Made by a program: the position numbers and the translations under genes | Source: Paradesertivirga mongoliensis | GTDB taxonomy: Bacteria; Bacteroidota; Bacteroidia; Sphingobacteriales; Sphingobacteriaceae | Assembly (NCBI RefSeq): GCF_024436395.1 | Contig: NZ_JAFMZO010000002.1 | Span: forward strand, 744,001 to 808,000 | DNA length: 64,000 nucleotides | Direction: 5' to 3' | Shown here: piece by piece, positions 19,911 to 27,779 of the stretch | How the letters are laid out: every line of letters starts with the position of its first letter | How positions within the stretch are numbered: position 1 is the stretch's first letter | Notes under the pieces: model-generated | What the model was told of the DNA's origin: nothing | The model's input: only the letters and a program-made list of their open reading frames with translations | The model's database searches: none

Positions 19911-21020
19911 TTAGTTAGTACATCCTTTTCCGTCAATCACAATATGCCCCTCTTCAATTCTGTATTTTGCTTCTACAGCCTGGCAGATTAAATCAAGCTT
20001 TTCGTATAGCTGCTGTTTAGAAAGAGAAGCTGTCAAAGGGCAATTACCCATCCTCTTTTCATCATAATTGATTTTGATATCATAAGCTTCACTAAGTGCT
20101 GCAACTACTTCAGAAAATGGGGTATCTACAAAATTCAGCTTTACTTCTGCCACCTCCATTGAAAGCGTCGTTGGAACCGCAAGCTTCTTCTTAATCAACT
20201 TGGTAGCGCTTCTGTAGAAGGTTACCTGCTGATTAGGAGAGATCAACACTCCACCGTTCGCCACGCGTTCCAGGGTTTTCGATGAGATCGAATTTTCCGA
20301 CACTCCTGATCCTGCGAATACAGAAACTTTTCCGGTGTTAACCGTTACATTAAATTCCTTATCTTCTTTGTAAGCTCTTACAGAAAAGCTCGTGCCCAGC
20401 ACTTTGGTAATAAGCTCGTTGGTGCGTACTATAAACGGTCTGCCGGCATCTTTTGTAACTTCAAAAAAAGCCTCCCCTTCCAGATAAACTTCCCTTGCAG
20501 ACTTAGAAAAACTGCTCGCATACCTGATTTTACTACCTTTCTTCAAGACAACGGTACTGTTATCCGCTAAACGAATGATCCCGGGCGTAGTAACTTCCAG
20601 CACCACCGGAATTTTAACCGCAACCTGAGGGTTTGAACCAGGTAGCGGCTCATCCCGCTGGTATATCATCGCCGCTATACTTGCAATAATTAAAGCCGCA
20701 GCGGCAACCCTTAGCCAATCTTTGCGATACCAGCGAAGCTGCCTGATATTTGTCTTCTCTTCCTGGACCATATTCGCCGAACTTACCAGTTTATGAACAA
20801 GTGAGGCCACCTCAGCCTGACTCAAGTCGCCGGACGGTTTAATTTTTAAAGAAGAAGCTATTTCGATAGCCTGATGATATATTTCGGCTTTATGCGGGTA
20901 AGTCTGGGGCCAGGCCGACCAAAAATCATCCATTTCGGGGAGCTTACCTGTAGCCCAGTCTACAAACGAATCGTCTGATAGGAAATCTACCAGGTCGTAG
21001 TCAGTATAATCTTTTAGCAT
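19911..21020 (-). CDS. FecR-family anti-sigma factor (first module)
   Basis: 369 residues with a cytoplasmic N-terminal region of about 95 residues that would hold the sigma factor. One membrane helix follows at about 103-122 (VAAAALIIASIAAMIY), then a periplasmic FecR domain (TPGIIRLADNSTVVLKKGSKIRY, REVYLEGEAFFEVTKDAGRPFIV). A DUF4974-type C-terminal domain (VEVAEVKLNFVDTPFSEVV region) is expected to contact the STN domain of the transporter. It lies between its sigma gene and susC, 98 bases after the sigma stop and 152 before susC. Confidence 0.93.
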   Translation of the reverse strand: MLKDYTDYDLVDFLSDDSFVDWATGKLPEMDDFWSAWPQTYPHKAEIYHQAIEIASSLKIKPSGDLSQAEVASLVHKLVSSANMVQEEKTNIRQLRWYRKDWLRVAAAALIIASIAAMIYQRDEPLPGSNPQVAVKIPVVLEVTTPGIIRLADNSTVVLKKGSKIRYASSFSKSAREVYLEGEAFFEVTKDAGRPFIVRTNELITKVLGTSFSVRAYKEDKEFNVTVNTGKVSVFAGSGVSENSISSKTLERVANGGVLISPNQQVTFYRSATKLIKKKLAVPTTLSMEVAEVKLNFVDTPFSEVVAALSEAYDIKINYDEKRMGNCPLTASLSKQQLYEKLDLICQAVEAKYRIEEGHIVIDGKGCTN

Positions 21021-21118
21021 TTAGTTTATTGTGGTTACTAAATGTATTATTCAGAAAAAAGGAAAATCTACTGATGAAAATGGAAGAAAAATGAAAATAT
21101 TTTCTAATCAACTGTCTG

Positions 21119-21730
21119 TCAAGACAATAAATTAAAAACCCGTAAAGAAATCACAATCAAAAGGGAGACCAATTGTGCAAACCAGGCCTGTTTAAGCTGC
21201 ATGATCGATTCGCGGAGCAGGTTATAAGAGGATTGCTTACTTAGCCCCATAATCTGTGAAATGCGCGTATGATCCAGACCTTCGTAAAACCGGAGGTATA
21301 AAATTTCGTTTTGCCTCCTGGGAAGTTTGTTGAGGGCGGCAGCAATTTTCAGGCGGACCTCCTCTGTGGTTTGACTTTCGATAAGTTTGCTCTCGATATT
21401 GAACTCGATCTCAAAACAGTAATCGTCGTCTAACGCTTCAGAGCTGGTCCATTTCGACTTTTCGTGAAAAATTCTCAGGCGGAGAGATTTAAGGAGATAC
21501 GACTTTACAGAAGGCGTGGAATTTATGTTAGTTCTCCGGTTCCACAACTCAAAAAAAACGTCCTGAATACAGTCTTTTATAAAATCACGATCCTGTACGA
21601 AGCGAATGCCATATCGAAATAAAAGGTTCGAATATTTCTTGATCAGGGTACTATAAGCTATAGCACTTCCTGCTCTGAAATCATTCCAAAGTAATTGATC
21701 ATCCTCACTTGCTTTCTTTCGGATAGGCAC
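21119..21730 (-). CDS. ECF-type RNA polymerase sigma factor (first module), start uncertain
   Basis: The core is a sigma-70 family protein: region 2 (YSTLIKKYSNLLFRYGIRF, DCIQDVFFELW) and region 4 (LPRRQNEILYLRFYEGLDHTRISQIMGLS). A 23-residue hydrophobic tail ends it, unusual for a cytoplasmic sigma. The frame is open to an ATG at 21901, but that adds 57 residues rich in Phe, Tyr and Cys with no likeness to sigma factors and nearly reaches the divergent regulator. A GTG at 21730 (VPIRKKASEDD) gives a normal 203 residues and is preferred. It should direct transcription of the SusC/SusD genes when released by FecR. Confidence 0.85.
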   Translation of the reverse strand: MPIRKKASEDDQLLWNDFRAGSAIAYSTLIKKYSNLLFRYGIRFVQDRDFIKDCIQDVFFELWNRRTNINSTPSVKSYLLKSLRLRIFHEKSKWTSSEALDDDYCFEIEFNIESKLIESQTTEEVRLKIAAALNKLPRRQNEILYLRFYEGLDHTRISQIMGLSKQSSYNLLRESIMQLKQAWFAQLVSLLIVISLRVFNLLS

Positions 21731-21928
21731 TTCAAAAATTAAATTATGGCGGATTGGTTTAATACAGTAAAATAAATATAGCAAAAAAATTACACAGGGA
21801 CCGAAATTTAGCTTGAAAAAAAAATCCGGATACCAGAAACCATAAATCCCGACACCCATCTGCCGGGCTAAAACAAAGATATCTTGAGCACAACAAACCA
21901 CATAAGCCCTTATCGGTTAACTAGGTGT

Positions 21929-22609
21929 ATGAAAATTTTAGTTATTGAAGATGAACAAGCCATACTGGATAATATAGTTTACGCACTTGAAAGCGAACAC
22001 TACCTGGTTGAAACTGCAGACACTTATTACTCTGCAATTCAAAAGATCCAAACCTATGTGTATGATTGCATTTTACTCGACATCTCTTTACAGTATGAGC
22101 AAACCGGTCTGGATATCCTCAAAGAACTTAAACAACTAAATAAAGCAGAAGGCGTAATTATTGTGTCAGCCAGGAACTCGCTCGATGATAAGTTAATCGG
22201 ACTAAACTTAGGTGCTGACGATTATTTACCCAAACCTTTTCATATTGCCGAACTGCTTGCCCGTGTAAAGTCTGTTATCAGGCGAAGAAAATTTACCGGA
22301 AACAGTTATATCCATGCTGGCAACCTTCAAATAGACACCGAACAACGCCAGATTTTAGTAGACGGCCAGCCGTTTACTACCAACCGCAAGGAGTTTGAGG
22401 TTTTACTGTACCTTGTTACCAATAAAAATCGGCTCGTAAACAAATCAGCGCTTGCAGAATACGTTTGGGGCGACCACATAGATGGTGCCGATAACTTTGA
22501 CTTTATCTATTCACAGATTAAAAACCTGCGAAAAAAATTAAAAGAAGCCAGGGCAGCGATCGATATTCAATCGATCTACGGTGTAGGCTATAAGCTCTTT
22601 GCCGAATGA
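21929..22609 (+). CDS. OmpR/PhoB-family response regulator
   Basis: 226 residues from the ATG at 21929, whose first residues MKILVIEDE start the receiver domain; the frame is open 15 codons further upstream but those are not receiver sequence. Asp51 (CILLDISL) is the phospho-acceptor and LPKPFH supplies the conserved Lys. A winged-helix DNA-binding domain follows from about residue 130 (NRKEFEVLLYLVTNKNRLV, SIYGVGYKLF). The stop overlaps the kinase start by four bases. It is divergent from the ECF sigma gene, with about 200 bases between the preferred starts. Confidence 0.92.
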   Translation: MKILVIEDEQAILDNIVYALESEHYLVETADTYYSAIQKIQTYVYDCILLDISLQYEQTGLDILKELKQLNKAEGVIIVSARNSLDDKLIGLNLGADDYLPKPFHIAELLARVKSVIRRRKFTGNSYIHAGNLQIDTEQRQILVDGQPFTTNRKEFEVLLYLVTNKNRLVNKSALAEYVWGDHIDGADNFDFIYSQIKNLRKKLKEARAAIDIQSIYGVGYKLFAE

Positions 22610-23871
22610 AATTACTTAACTATACATCGGCCTATTTTTCATTCATCCTTATGATCATTATTCCGATATGGGCTGGTTTATTCTATTATGCTATGCTCGA
22701 TGAGGTTTATGATAGCATGGACGATGGCCTGGATAACCAGCGCTTGCTGATCATTTCTAAAATAGTAAAAGATAGTACAGTGTTAAATAAGGAAAACTTT
22801 GAAGAGGGCAACTATTCTATCTCGCCAACCTCTGAAACAAAGGCTCGAAAACACAAAGACATTTACCTCGATACGCTCATGTACATGCAAAATGAAAAAG
22901 ATTATGAGCCTGTCAGAATGCTGCAAACCGTTATTAAAAAAGACGACCGATATTATCAAATGCGCGTAATTACGTCTATGGTAGAAGAAGACGATTTAAT
23001 TACTGAACTAACCAACGCCCTTTTATGGTTGTATTTTGGACTAGTACTAACCATAATCATTCTCAACAACTCTTTACTTAGAAATATCTGGAAGCCTTTT
23101 TATCTCCTGATTAACCAACTTAAAGCTTTCAAGCTTAATAACGCGCAACCCCTGGTACTCGCTAGAACGAATATTGATGAATTTAATCTGATGCAGGACA
23201 CTATACAGCGCTTCCTCAATACTAATGTAGCCGCTTATAACAAGCAAAAACAATTTATCGAAAATGCGTCTCACGAACTTCAAACGCCACTGGCAATCGC
23301 CTTAAACAAACTCGAACTGCTTGCAGAAAACAACCACTTAAACCCATCCCAGGCAGACCTTCTTCATTCGGCATTAAATAATCTGGAGCGGCTAAAAAGA
23401 CTAAACCAATCGCTGTTGCTGATTTCAAAAATAGAAAACGATCAGTTTGACAAAACGGTGGAAGTCGACATTAATGCACTTACAACCACACTAATTGAGG
23501 ATTTTAACGAACAGGCAGGCTTTTACAATCTAAAATTAAACCTGATCAACAGAGGCTCATGCACCTGGATGATGAATCCCGACCTCGCAGACATTCTCAT
23601 CAGTAATCTTATAAAAAATGCCATCAAACATACTGCGAAAGGGAATAGCATCGACATCATTATCAGCGAAGGCCAGTTCGCGATCGAAAACTCCGGCGAA
23701 AAACCTTTAGATAAACAGGTTATTTTTCAACGGTTTTACAAAGGCAGCTCGTCCTCAGAATCTACCGGCTTAGGATTAGCTATTGCACGGGCTGTATCTT
23801 CGGTAAGCCAGTTAACCCTGGATTATATATACGACGGAAAGCACGTTTTTAAAATAAATAAAAAGGAATAG
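22606..23871 (+). CDS. Sensor histidine kinase
   Basis: 421 residues. Two membrane helices (about 10-30 and 136-156) bracket a roughly 105-residue periplasmic sensor with no recognised fold. A HAMP-like linker follows, then the H-box FIENASHELQTPLA with His223. The ATP-binding domain shows the N-box LISNLIKNAIKHTAKG and GLGLAIARAVS; the G1 region is short (FAIENSGEKP). It forms a two-component pair with the preceding regulator through a four-base overlap. The next three genes are close and in the same direction, so they may be its targets or partners. The signal is unknown. Confidence 0.92.
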   Translation: MKLLNYTSAYFSFILMIIIPIWAGLFYYAMLDEVYDSMDDGLDNQRLLIISKIVKDSTVLNKENFEEGNYSISPTSETKARKHKDIYLDTLMYMQNEKDYEPVRMLQTVIKKDDRYYQMRVITSMVEEDDLITELTNALLWLYFGLVLTIIILNNSLLRNIWKPFYLLINQLKAFKLNNAQPLVLARTNIDEFNLMQDTIQRFLNTNVAAYNKQKQFIENASHELQTPLAIALNKLELLAENNHLNPSQADLLHSALNNLERLKRLNQSLLLISKIENDQFDKTVEVDINALTTTLIEDFNEQAGFYNLKLNLINRGSCTWMMNPDLADILISNLIKNAIKHTAKGNSIDIIISEGQFAIENSGEKPLDKQVIFQRFYKGSSSSESTGLGLAIARAVSSVSQLTLDYIYDGKHVFKINKKE

Positions 23872-23929
23872 TGTTATTCCCAATTGTTTCCAAATTTGGA
23901 TTGCACCTTTGGTAATACACTATCTAACT

Positions 23930-24376
23930 ATGAAAACGTTAATATTTATTACAGGCATAATCGGTGCATCGCTGATGGCCTGCAGCGACAATATTCGGGC
24001 AACTGATGTGCCTTCGGTGGTATTAAACACTTTTAAAACTCAGTTCCCTACTGCAGCTAAAGTAGAATGGGAAAAAGCTGAAGCCCTTTACGAAGCAGAA
24101 TTTCAGCTCGAAAATACCGCTCATGCCGTTCGGCTTACTGCCGATGGAAGAATGGCCATGCAAAAAAAGGAAATCGACGCCTCCCACCTTCCAATCACTA
24201 TCCAGTCACTGCTGAAAAAGAATTTCGGAAACTACCTTGCAGAAGATATTGAACAGGTAGAAACCAACGGATTATCTTACTATCAGATCGAACTTGAAAA
24301 AAATGGAAAGCCGGATGAAAAGCTAGTTTTATCATCTGATGGGACCGAAAACACCTCTTTGCCCTTTTGGGATTAA
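23930..24376 (+). CDS. PepSY-like domain lipoprotein
   Basis: 148 residues from the ATG at 23930, which begins a lipoprotein signal (lipobox LMAC, Cys16); the seven codons upstream do not fit. The body has the repeated pattern of PepSY-like (DUF2874-type) proteins: VPSVVLNTFKTQFPTAAKVEW, then YEAEFQLE and a second half ending DEKLVLSSDG. Such proteins are common behind two-component systems in Bacteroidota and are thought to be envelope inhibitors or signal modulators, without a settled function. It starts 58 bases after the kinase. Confidence 0.8.
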   Translation: MKTLIFITGIIGASLMACSDNIRATDVPSVVLNTFKTQFPTAAKVEWEKAEALYEAEFQLENTAHAVRLTADGRMAMQKKEIDASHLPITIQSLLKKNFGNYLAEDIEQVETNGLSYYQIELEKNGKPDEKLVLSSDGTENTSLPFWD

Positions 24377-24404
24377 CAATTAATGATCATCTAAAAAAAA
24401 CGTT

Positions 24405-25313
24405 ATGCGCACAGCAATTTATATCGTCGTGTTTATTATTCTGTCAATCGGAATAGCATTTACTATTCGCTCTACAGATATTGAGAAAGTTGTGATTGAC
24501 AGAAACGATAAGAAGGAAAAAAAAGATAAAAAAAATAAGGAAGAGCCCGCAGGAAGTCCAGACATCCAGGTTTTGAATAAATATGACGTTCCTTCAGTTT
24601 TAAAAGAAATTTCAGCGCTTGTATACCTCGACAAAAACCGCTTTGCCTGTGTTCAGGATGAGTTGGGCAAAATTTTTATTTACAACAGTGATACGCAGAA
24701 ACTGGAGAAGGAGATTCCATTCGCTGCTTCAGGAGATTATGAGGGCCTGGCTATTGTAGACCAAACTGCATATGTTCTACGTGCAGACGGTCAAATCTTC
24801 GAACTTAAAAATTATCTGGACGAAAAGCCCTCTGCCCGCATTCATAAGACACATTTGACCTCCATGCATAATACTGAGGGATTGTGTTATGATAGTAAAA
24901 ACAATAGGCTTTTAATTGCTATTAAAGATACCGAGCCCCAAAACAAGCAATATAAGGGCATATATGGCTTTAGCTTATCAAGCATGAAAATGGAAAAGGA
25001 ACCTGTCTACAAAATAGATTTGAACAGTGCTGTCTTAGAACCGTTTAAATCTAAAAAGCAAGGATCTCAAATGCAGCCTTCAGCAATAGCCATTCACCCG
25101 AAAACCGGCGACTTATACATTACCGACGGTGCAAAGCCCAAGCTACTGATTATGGACCAGCAGGGTGCTATAAAAACGGTAAAAATATTAAGCTCAAAAG
25201 AATTCAATCAGCCGGAAGGAATTAGTTTCAGTCCTGAAGGCAGACTGTTTATTTCTAATGAAGGAAGTAAACAGCCAGGAAATATAGTAGAGGTGAAGTA
25301 TCCGACCCTATAA
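24405..25313 (+). CDS. SdiA-regulated-like beta-propeller protein, membrane-anchored
   Basis: 302 residues. One N-terminal hydrophobic segment (about 4-22) is followed by a run of Lys/Asp/Glu (residues about 30-48), then a propeller domain. Motifs match the SdiA-regulated (YjiK-like) family: LKEISALVYLDKNRFACVQDE, GDYEGLAIVDQTAYVLRADGQIFEL, NTEGLCYDSKNNRLLIAIK and NQPEGISFSPEGRLFISNEG. The biochemical role of the family is not established; the fold suggests ligand binding or hydrolysis at the periplasmic face. It is 28 bases after the PepSY gene and 14 before the DedA gene. Confidence 0.8.
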   Translation: MRTAIYIVVFIILSIGIAFTIRSTDIEKVVIDRNDKKEKKDKKNKEEPAGSPDIQVLNKYDVPSVLKEISALVYLDKNRFACVQDELGKIFIYNSDTQKLEKEIPFAASGDYEGLAIVDQTAYVLRADGQIFELKNYLDEKPSARIHKTHLTSMHNTEGLCYDSKNNRLLIAIKDTEPQNKQYKGIYGFSLSSMKMEKEPVYKIDLNSAVLEPFKSKKQGSQMQPSAIAIHPKTGDLYITDGAKPKLLIMDQQGAIKTVKILSSKEFNQPEGISFSPEGRLFISNEGSKQPGNIVEVKYPTL

Positions 25314-25327
25314 TCTCCGATGCAATT

Positions 25328-25924
25328 ATGCTCTTAATGGAAACTTCCGGATTAATAGAATGGGGCGGATTTCTGCTCATTGTTGCCTTTGTATTTTTAG
25401 AAACTGGTTTATTACTTGGTCTTATCGTACCGGGGGGTGAGTCCTTACTGTTCACGGCAGGATTACTTGTAAGTACCAATACCCTGCAGGTCAACATCAT
25501 AACGTTGCTTTTTTGTATTATGCTTGCCGCTATTGCCGGCGACATTTCAGGCTTTTATATCGGAAGAAAGTTCAAAGACCGCCTTTACCGAAAAAAAGAT
25601 ACATGGTATTTTAAAAAGAAATACCTCGAAATGGCCGAAAAATATATCGAGAAGCACAAGAAAATGGCGTTGATTTTTGGGAAGTTCCTACCCATTATCC
25701 GGCCGTTTAGTCCGGTGATTAGCGGCACAACCCGTATTCCCTTAGCCGGATTTATACCAATAACATTGATTGCTGTGCTGCTATATGTAAGTGCTTTTAC
25801 CCTTACGGGATATTTTCTCGGGTCACAGTTTCCGCAAATAAAAAATTATCTGGGCTACATCCTTCCCATTAGCATACTTGTGGCTTTAATTCCGGTGATA
25901 AACCAAATCAGAAAGCGTCGATAA
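25328..25924 (+). CDS. DedA-family membrane protein
   Basis: 198 residues with several membrane helices and the DedA/VTT signature: FLETGLLLGLIVPGGESLLFTAG near the start, then GRKFKDRLYRKKDTWYFKKKY. GKFLPIIRPFSPVISGTTRIPLAGF carries the conserved Arg residues. Family members act as polyprenyl-phosphate or phospholipid transporters needed for envelope integrity. It is the last gene of the rightward two-component block. A second in-frame ATG three codons in is possible. Confidence 0.88.
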   Translation: MLLMETSGLIEWGGFLLIVAFVFLETGLLLGLIVPGGESLLFTAGLLVSTNTLQVNIITLLFCIMLAAIAGDISGFYIGRKFKDRLYRKKDTWYFKKKYLEMAEKYIEKHKKMALIFGKFLPIIRPFSPVISGTTRIPLAGFIPITLIAVLLYVSAFTLTGYFLGSQFPQIKNYLGYILPISILVALIPVINQIRKRR

Positions 25925-25957
25925 AAAAAAAGCGGGAAAAGGCTAACCCCTCCCCGC
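25923..25957 (-). terminator. Terminator after the second SusC/SusD operon
   Basis: On the minus strand a GCGGGGAGGGG...CCTTTTCCCGC stem (five G-C pairs at the base, wobble pairs above) is followed by nine T. It begins about 20 bases after the SusD stop. The converging dedA gene ends at its other side. Confidence 0.6.
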
Positions 25958-25977
25958 CACGATCAACAAAAAAAACT

Positions 25978-27753
25978 TTAATTATATCCAAAGTTCTGAC
26001 CGAATTCTTCTGCGTTTTGTAACGACTGCATTTCGGCAATAGGAATGGGCCTCAATCTGTGAAAGTCCTGTACCTTGGTAATATCAGGGTTCAACCGCTT
26101 AATGTAAGCAGAGAACGATTCATTATCATTCGCTCCCGGAGTGGTATTCTGTCCGTTTTTGATACGTTTCACATCAAACCATCTTAAATGCTCTCCCGCT
26201 AGCTCTCTGGCTCTTTCGGCAAGAATAAAATCCATATTGATATCTGAAGCTCCCACCTGCATCAAGGCGGTGTAATCAACAGGAGCTTTCTTTGCTGCCC
26301 TGGTACGCAAAACATTAATCATTTTAGCGGCTTCTCCGGGATTATCCAGATTGTACTCCGCCTCGGCGGCGATAAGGTACATTTCTGCCAGTCGCATTAC
26401 AATGATGTCTTTAGTACCTGGCTGCACATTAGCTGCACTTCTGTCCGGATCACGATATTTAATCAGGTTAACGAAATTATTTCCGTTTTTAATAGTGCCA
26501 TCTGGATTATAAACCTCATCACGATCATACACTACGTAGGTCAGCTCACGCTCAATTGCATCTGCAATACTCTTCTTTGTGATAACCATGGCCAGGTCGC
26601 CAACTTTTAATTGCTTACCAACTACATTGGAAGATTTCCGGTAGGTATTGGCATGTGCCGCTGTCCAGGTATAGGGAGTATTGGCTAACCATTCCTCTTG
26701 AAAAGAGCCGTAATACCTGGAATCCATTTCCTCGTTATAAAAATCGAGAAGGGACCGCGTAGGCATTAGCCTTCTGTTATTTTCAAAACCATATTCAAGA
26801 CTTTGCACCAACCCCGGCTTTCCATTGTATGGGGTTTGAAAAACATGAAACAAACGATTGCCATTGTTATCGTAGTTCATTTCGGGCACTACCGAGTTGC
26901 TGATCACGTATAAAGCTTCTCCTCCTGCTTTACCCAAAAGCTTATTATTAGAAGGCTTCCATAAGTCTGCGTAGTTGGGCATCAAATCAGTCTTCAGCTC
27001 TGCTTTACGGTTGATAACATCTTTAGCCGCATCTCTGGCACGGGTAAAGAACTGAGTTCTTTCTGCCCCGGTTGAGTAATAAGCTCTTGATAGAAGAGCT
27101 CTTGCCAGAAAGCCCAGAGCCGATTTTTTACTTGCTCTGCTATACTCCGCTCCCCATTCAACAGGCAGATGCTGCGCGGCGAACTCCAAATCGGATATGA
27201 TGAGGTTATACAACTCGGCGACAGAACTGCGTACAGCTGTTAGCTCCGGGCTGTTAGTTTCGGTAGTTCTTAACATTACCGCGCCCCAGGTTTCTACTAT
27301 ATGCCAATAAGCAAAGGCACGCATAAATCTAAGTTCACCTTCTCTTCTATTTTTTTCGAGAGTATTTACAAACCCTGCATTGTTTATACGATTGATACCT
27401 GCATTGGTAATATTAACGGTTTTCCACAAATCTCTCCAGGCAGCCTTATTCGGATTTCCGTCGGCCGCCGACAAGCCATCATACTGTGTCAGCTGACGGC
27501 CATAGGTGTTTTTATCGCGATTGTACCAGAGGTCGGTGCCGGATTCCGACATAAAAATGCCATCCTCTTTTCCATACCAGGCCCTTTGTTCAGCGTATGC
27601 TGCGTTCACCACCGTGATAAAACCTTCGGGCGTGATCCATGCAGCGTCTGCAGTGGCGTTCGAAGGGTTATATTCTTCAAGTTTATTACAAGCTCCCAAT
27701 CCTGCCGCAAGTGCAATGGCGAAAGGGAATACTCTTAGTCCTTTAATTCTCAT
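25978..27753 (-). CDS. SusD/RagB-like lipoprotein (second pair)
   Basis: 591 residues. The lipoprotein signal has lipobox LGAC (Cys22) followed by NKLEEYNPSNATADAAW. SusD motifs include GELRFMRAFAYWHIVETWG near residue 140, MRLAEMYLIAAEAEYNL, ILAERARELAGEHLRWFDVKR and the terminal LRPIPIAEM...FGQNFGYN. It should bind glycan above the SusC-like barrel encoded 26 bases upstream. No CAZyme gene adjoins this pair on the leftward side, so the substrate cannot be read from context. Confidence 0.93.
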   Translation of the reverse strand: MRIKGLRVFPFAIALAAGLGACNKLEEYNPSNATADAAWITPEGFITVVNAAYAEQRAWYGKEDGIFMSESGTDLWYNRDKNTYGRQLTQYDGLSAADGNPNKAAWRDLWKTVNITNAGINRINNAGFVNTLEKNRREGELRFMRAFAYWHIVETWGAVMLRTTETNSPELTAVRSSVAELYNLIISDLEFAAQHLPVEWGAEYSRASKKSALGFLARALLSRAYYSTGAERTQFFTRARDAAKDVINRKAELKTDLMPNYADLWKPSNNKLLGKAGGEALYVISNSVVPEMNYDNNGNRLFHVFQTPYNGKPGLVQSLEYGFENNRRLMPTRSLLDFYNEEMDSRYYGSFQEEWLANTPYTWTAAHANTYRKSSNVVGKQLKVGDLAMVITKKSIADAIERELTYVVYDRDEVYNPDGTIKNGNNFVNLIKYRDPDRSAANVQPGTKDIIVMRLAEMYLIAAEAEYNLDNPGEAAKMINVLRTRAAKKAPVDYTALMQVGASDINMDFILAERARELAGEHLRWFDVKRIKNGQNTTPGANDNESFSAYIKRLNPDITKVQDFHRLRPIPIAEMQSLQNAEEFGQNFGYN

Positions 27754-27779
27754 AATCGTTAATTTTTATTTCTGCCCTT

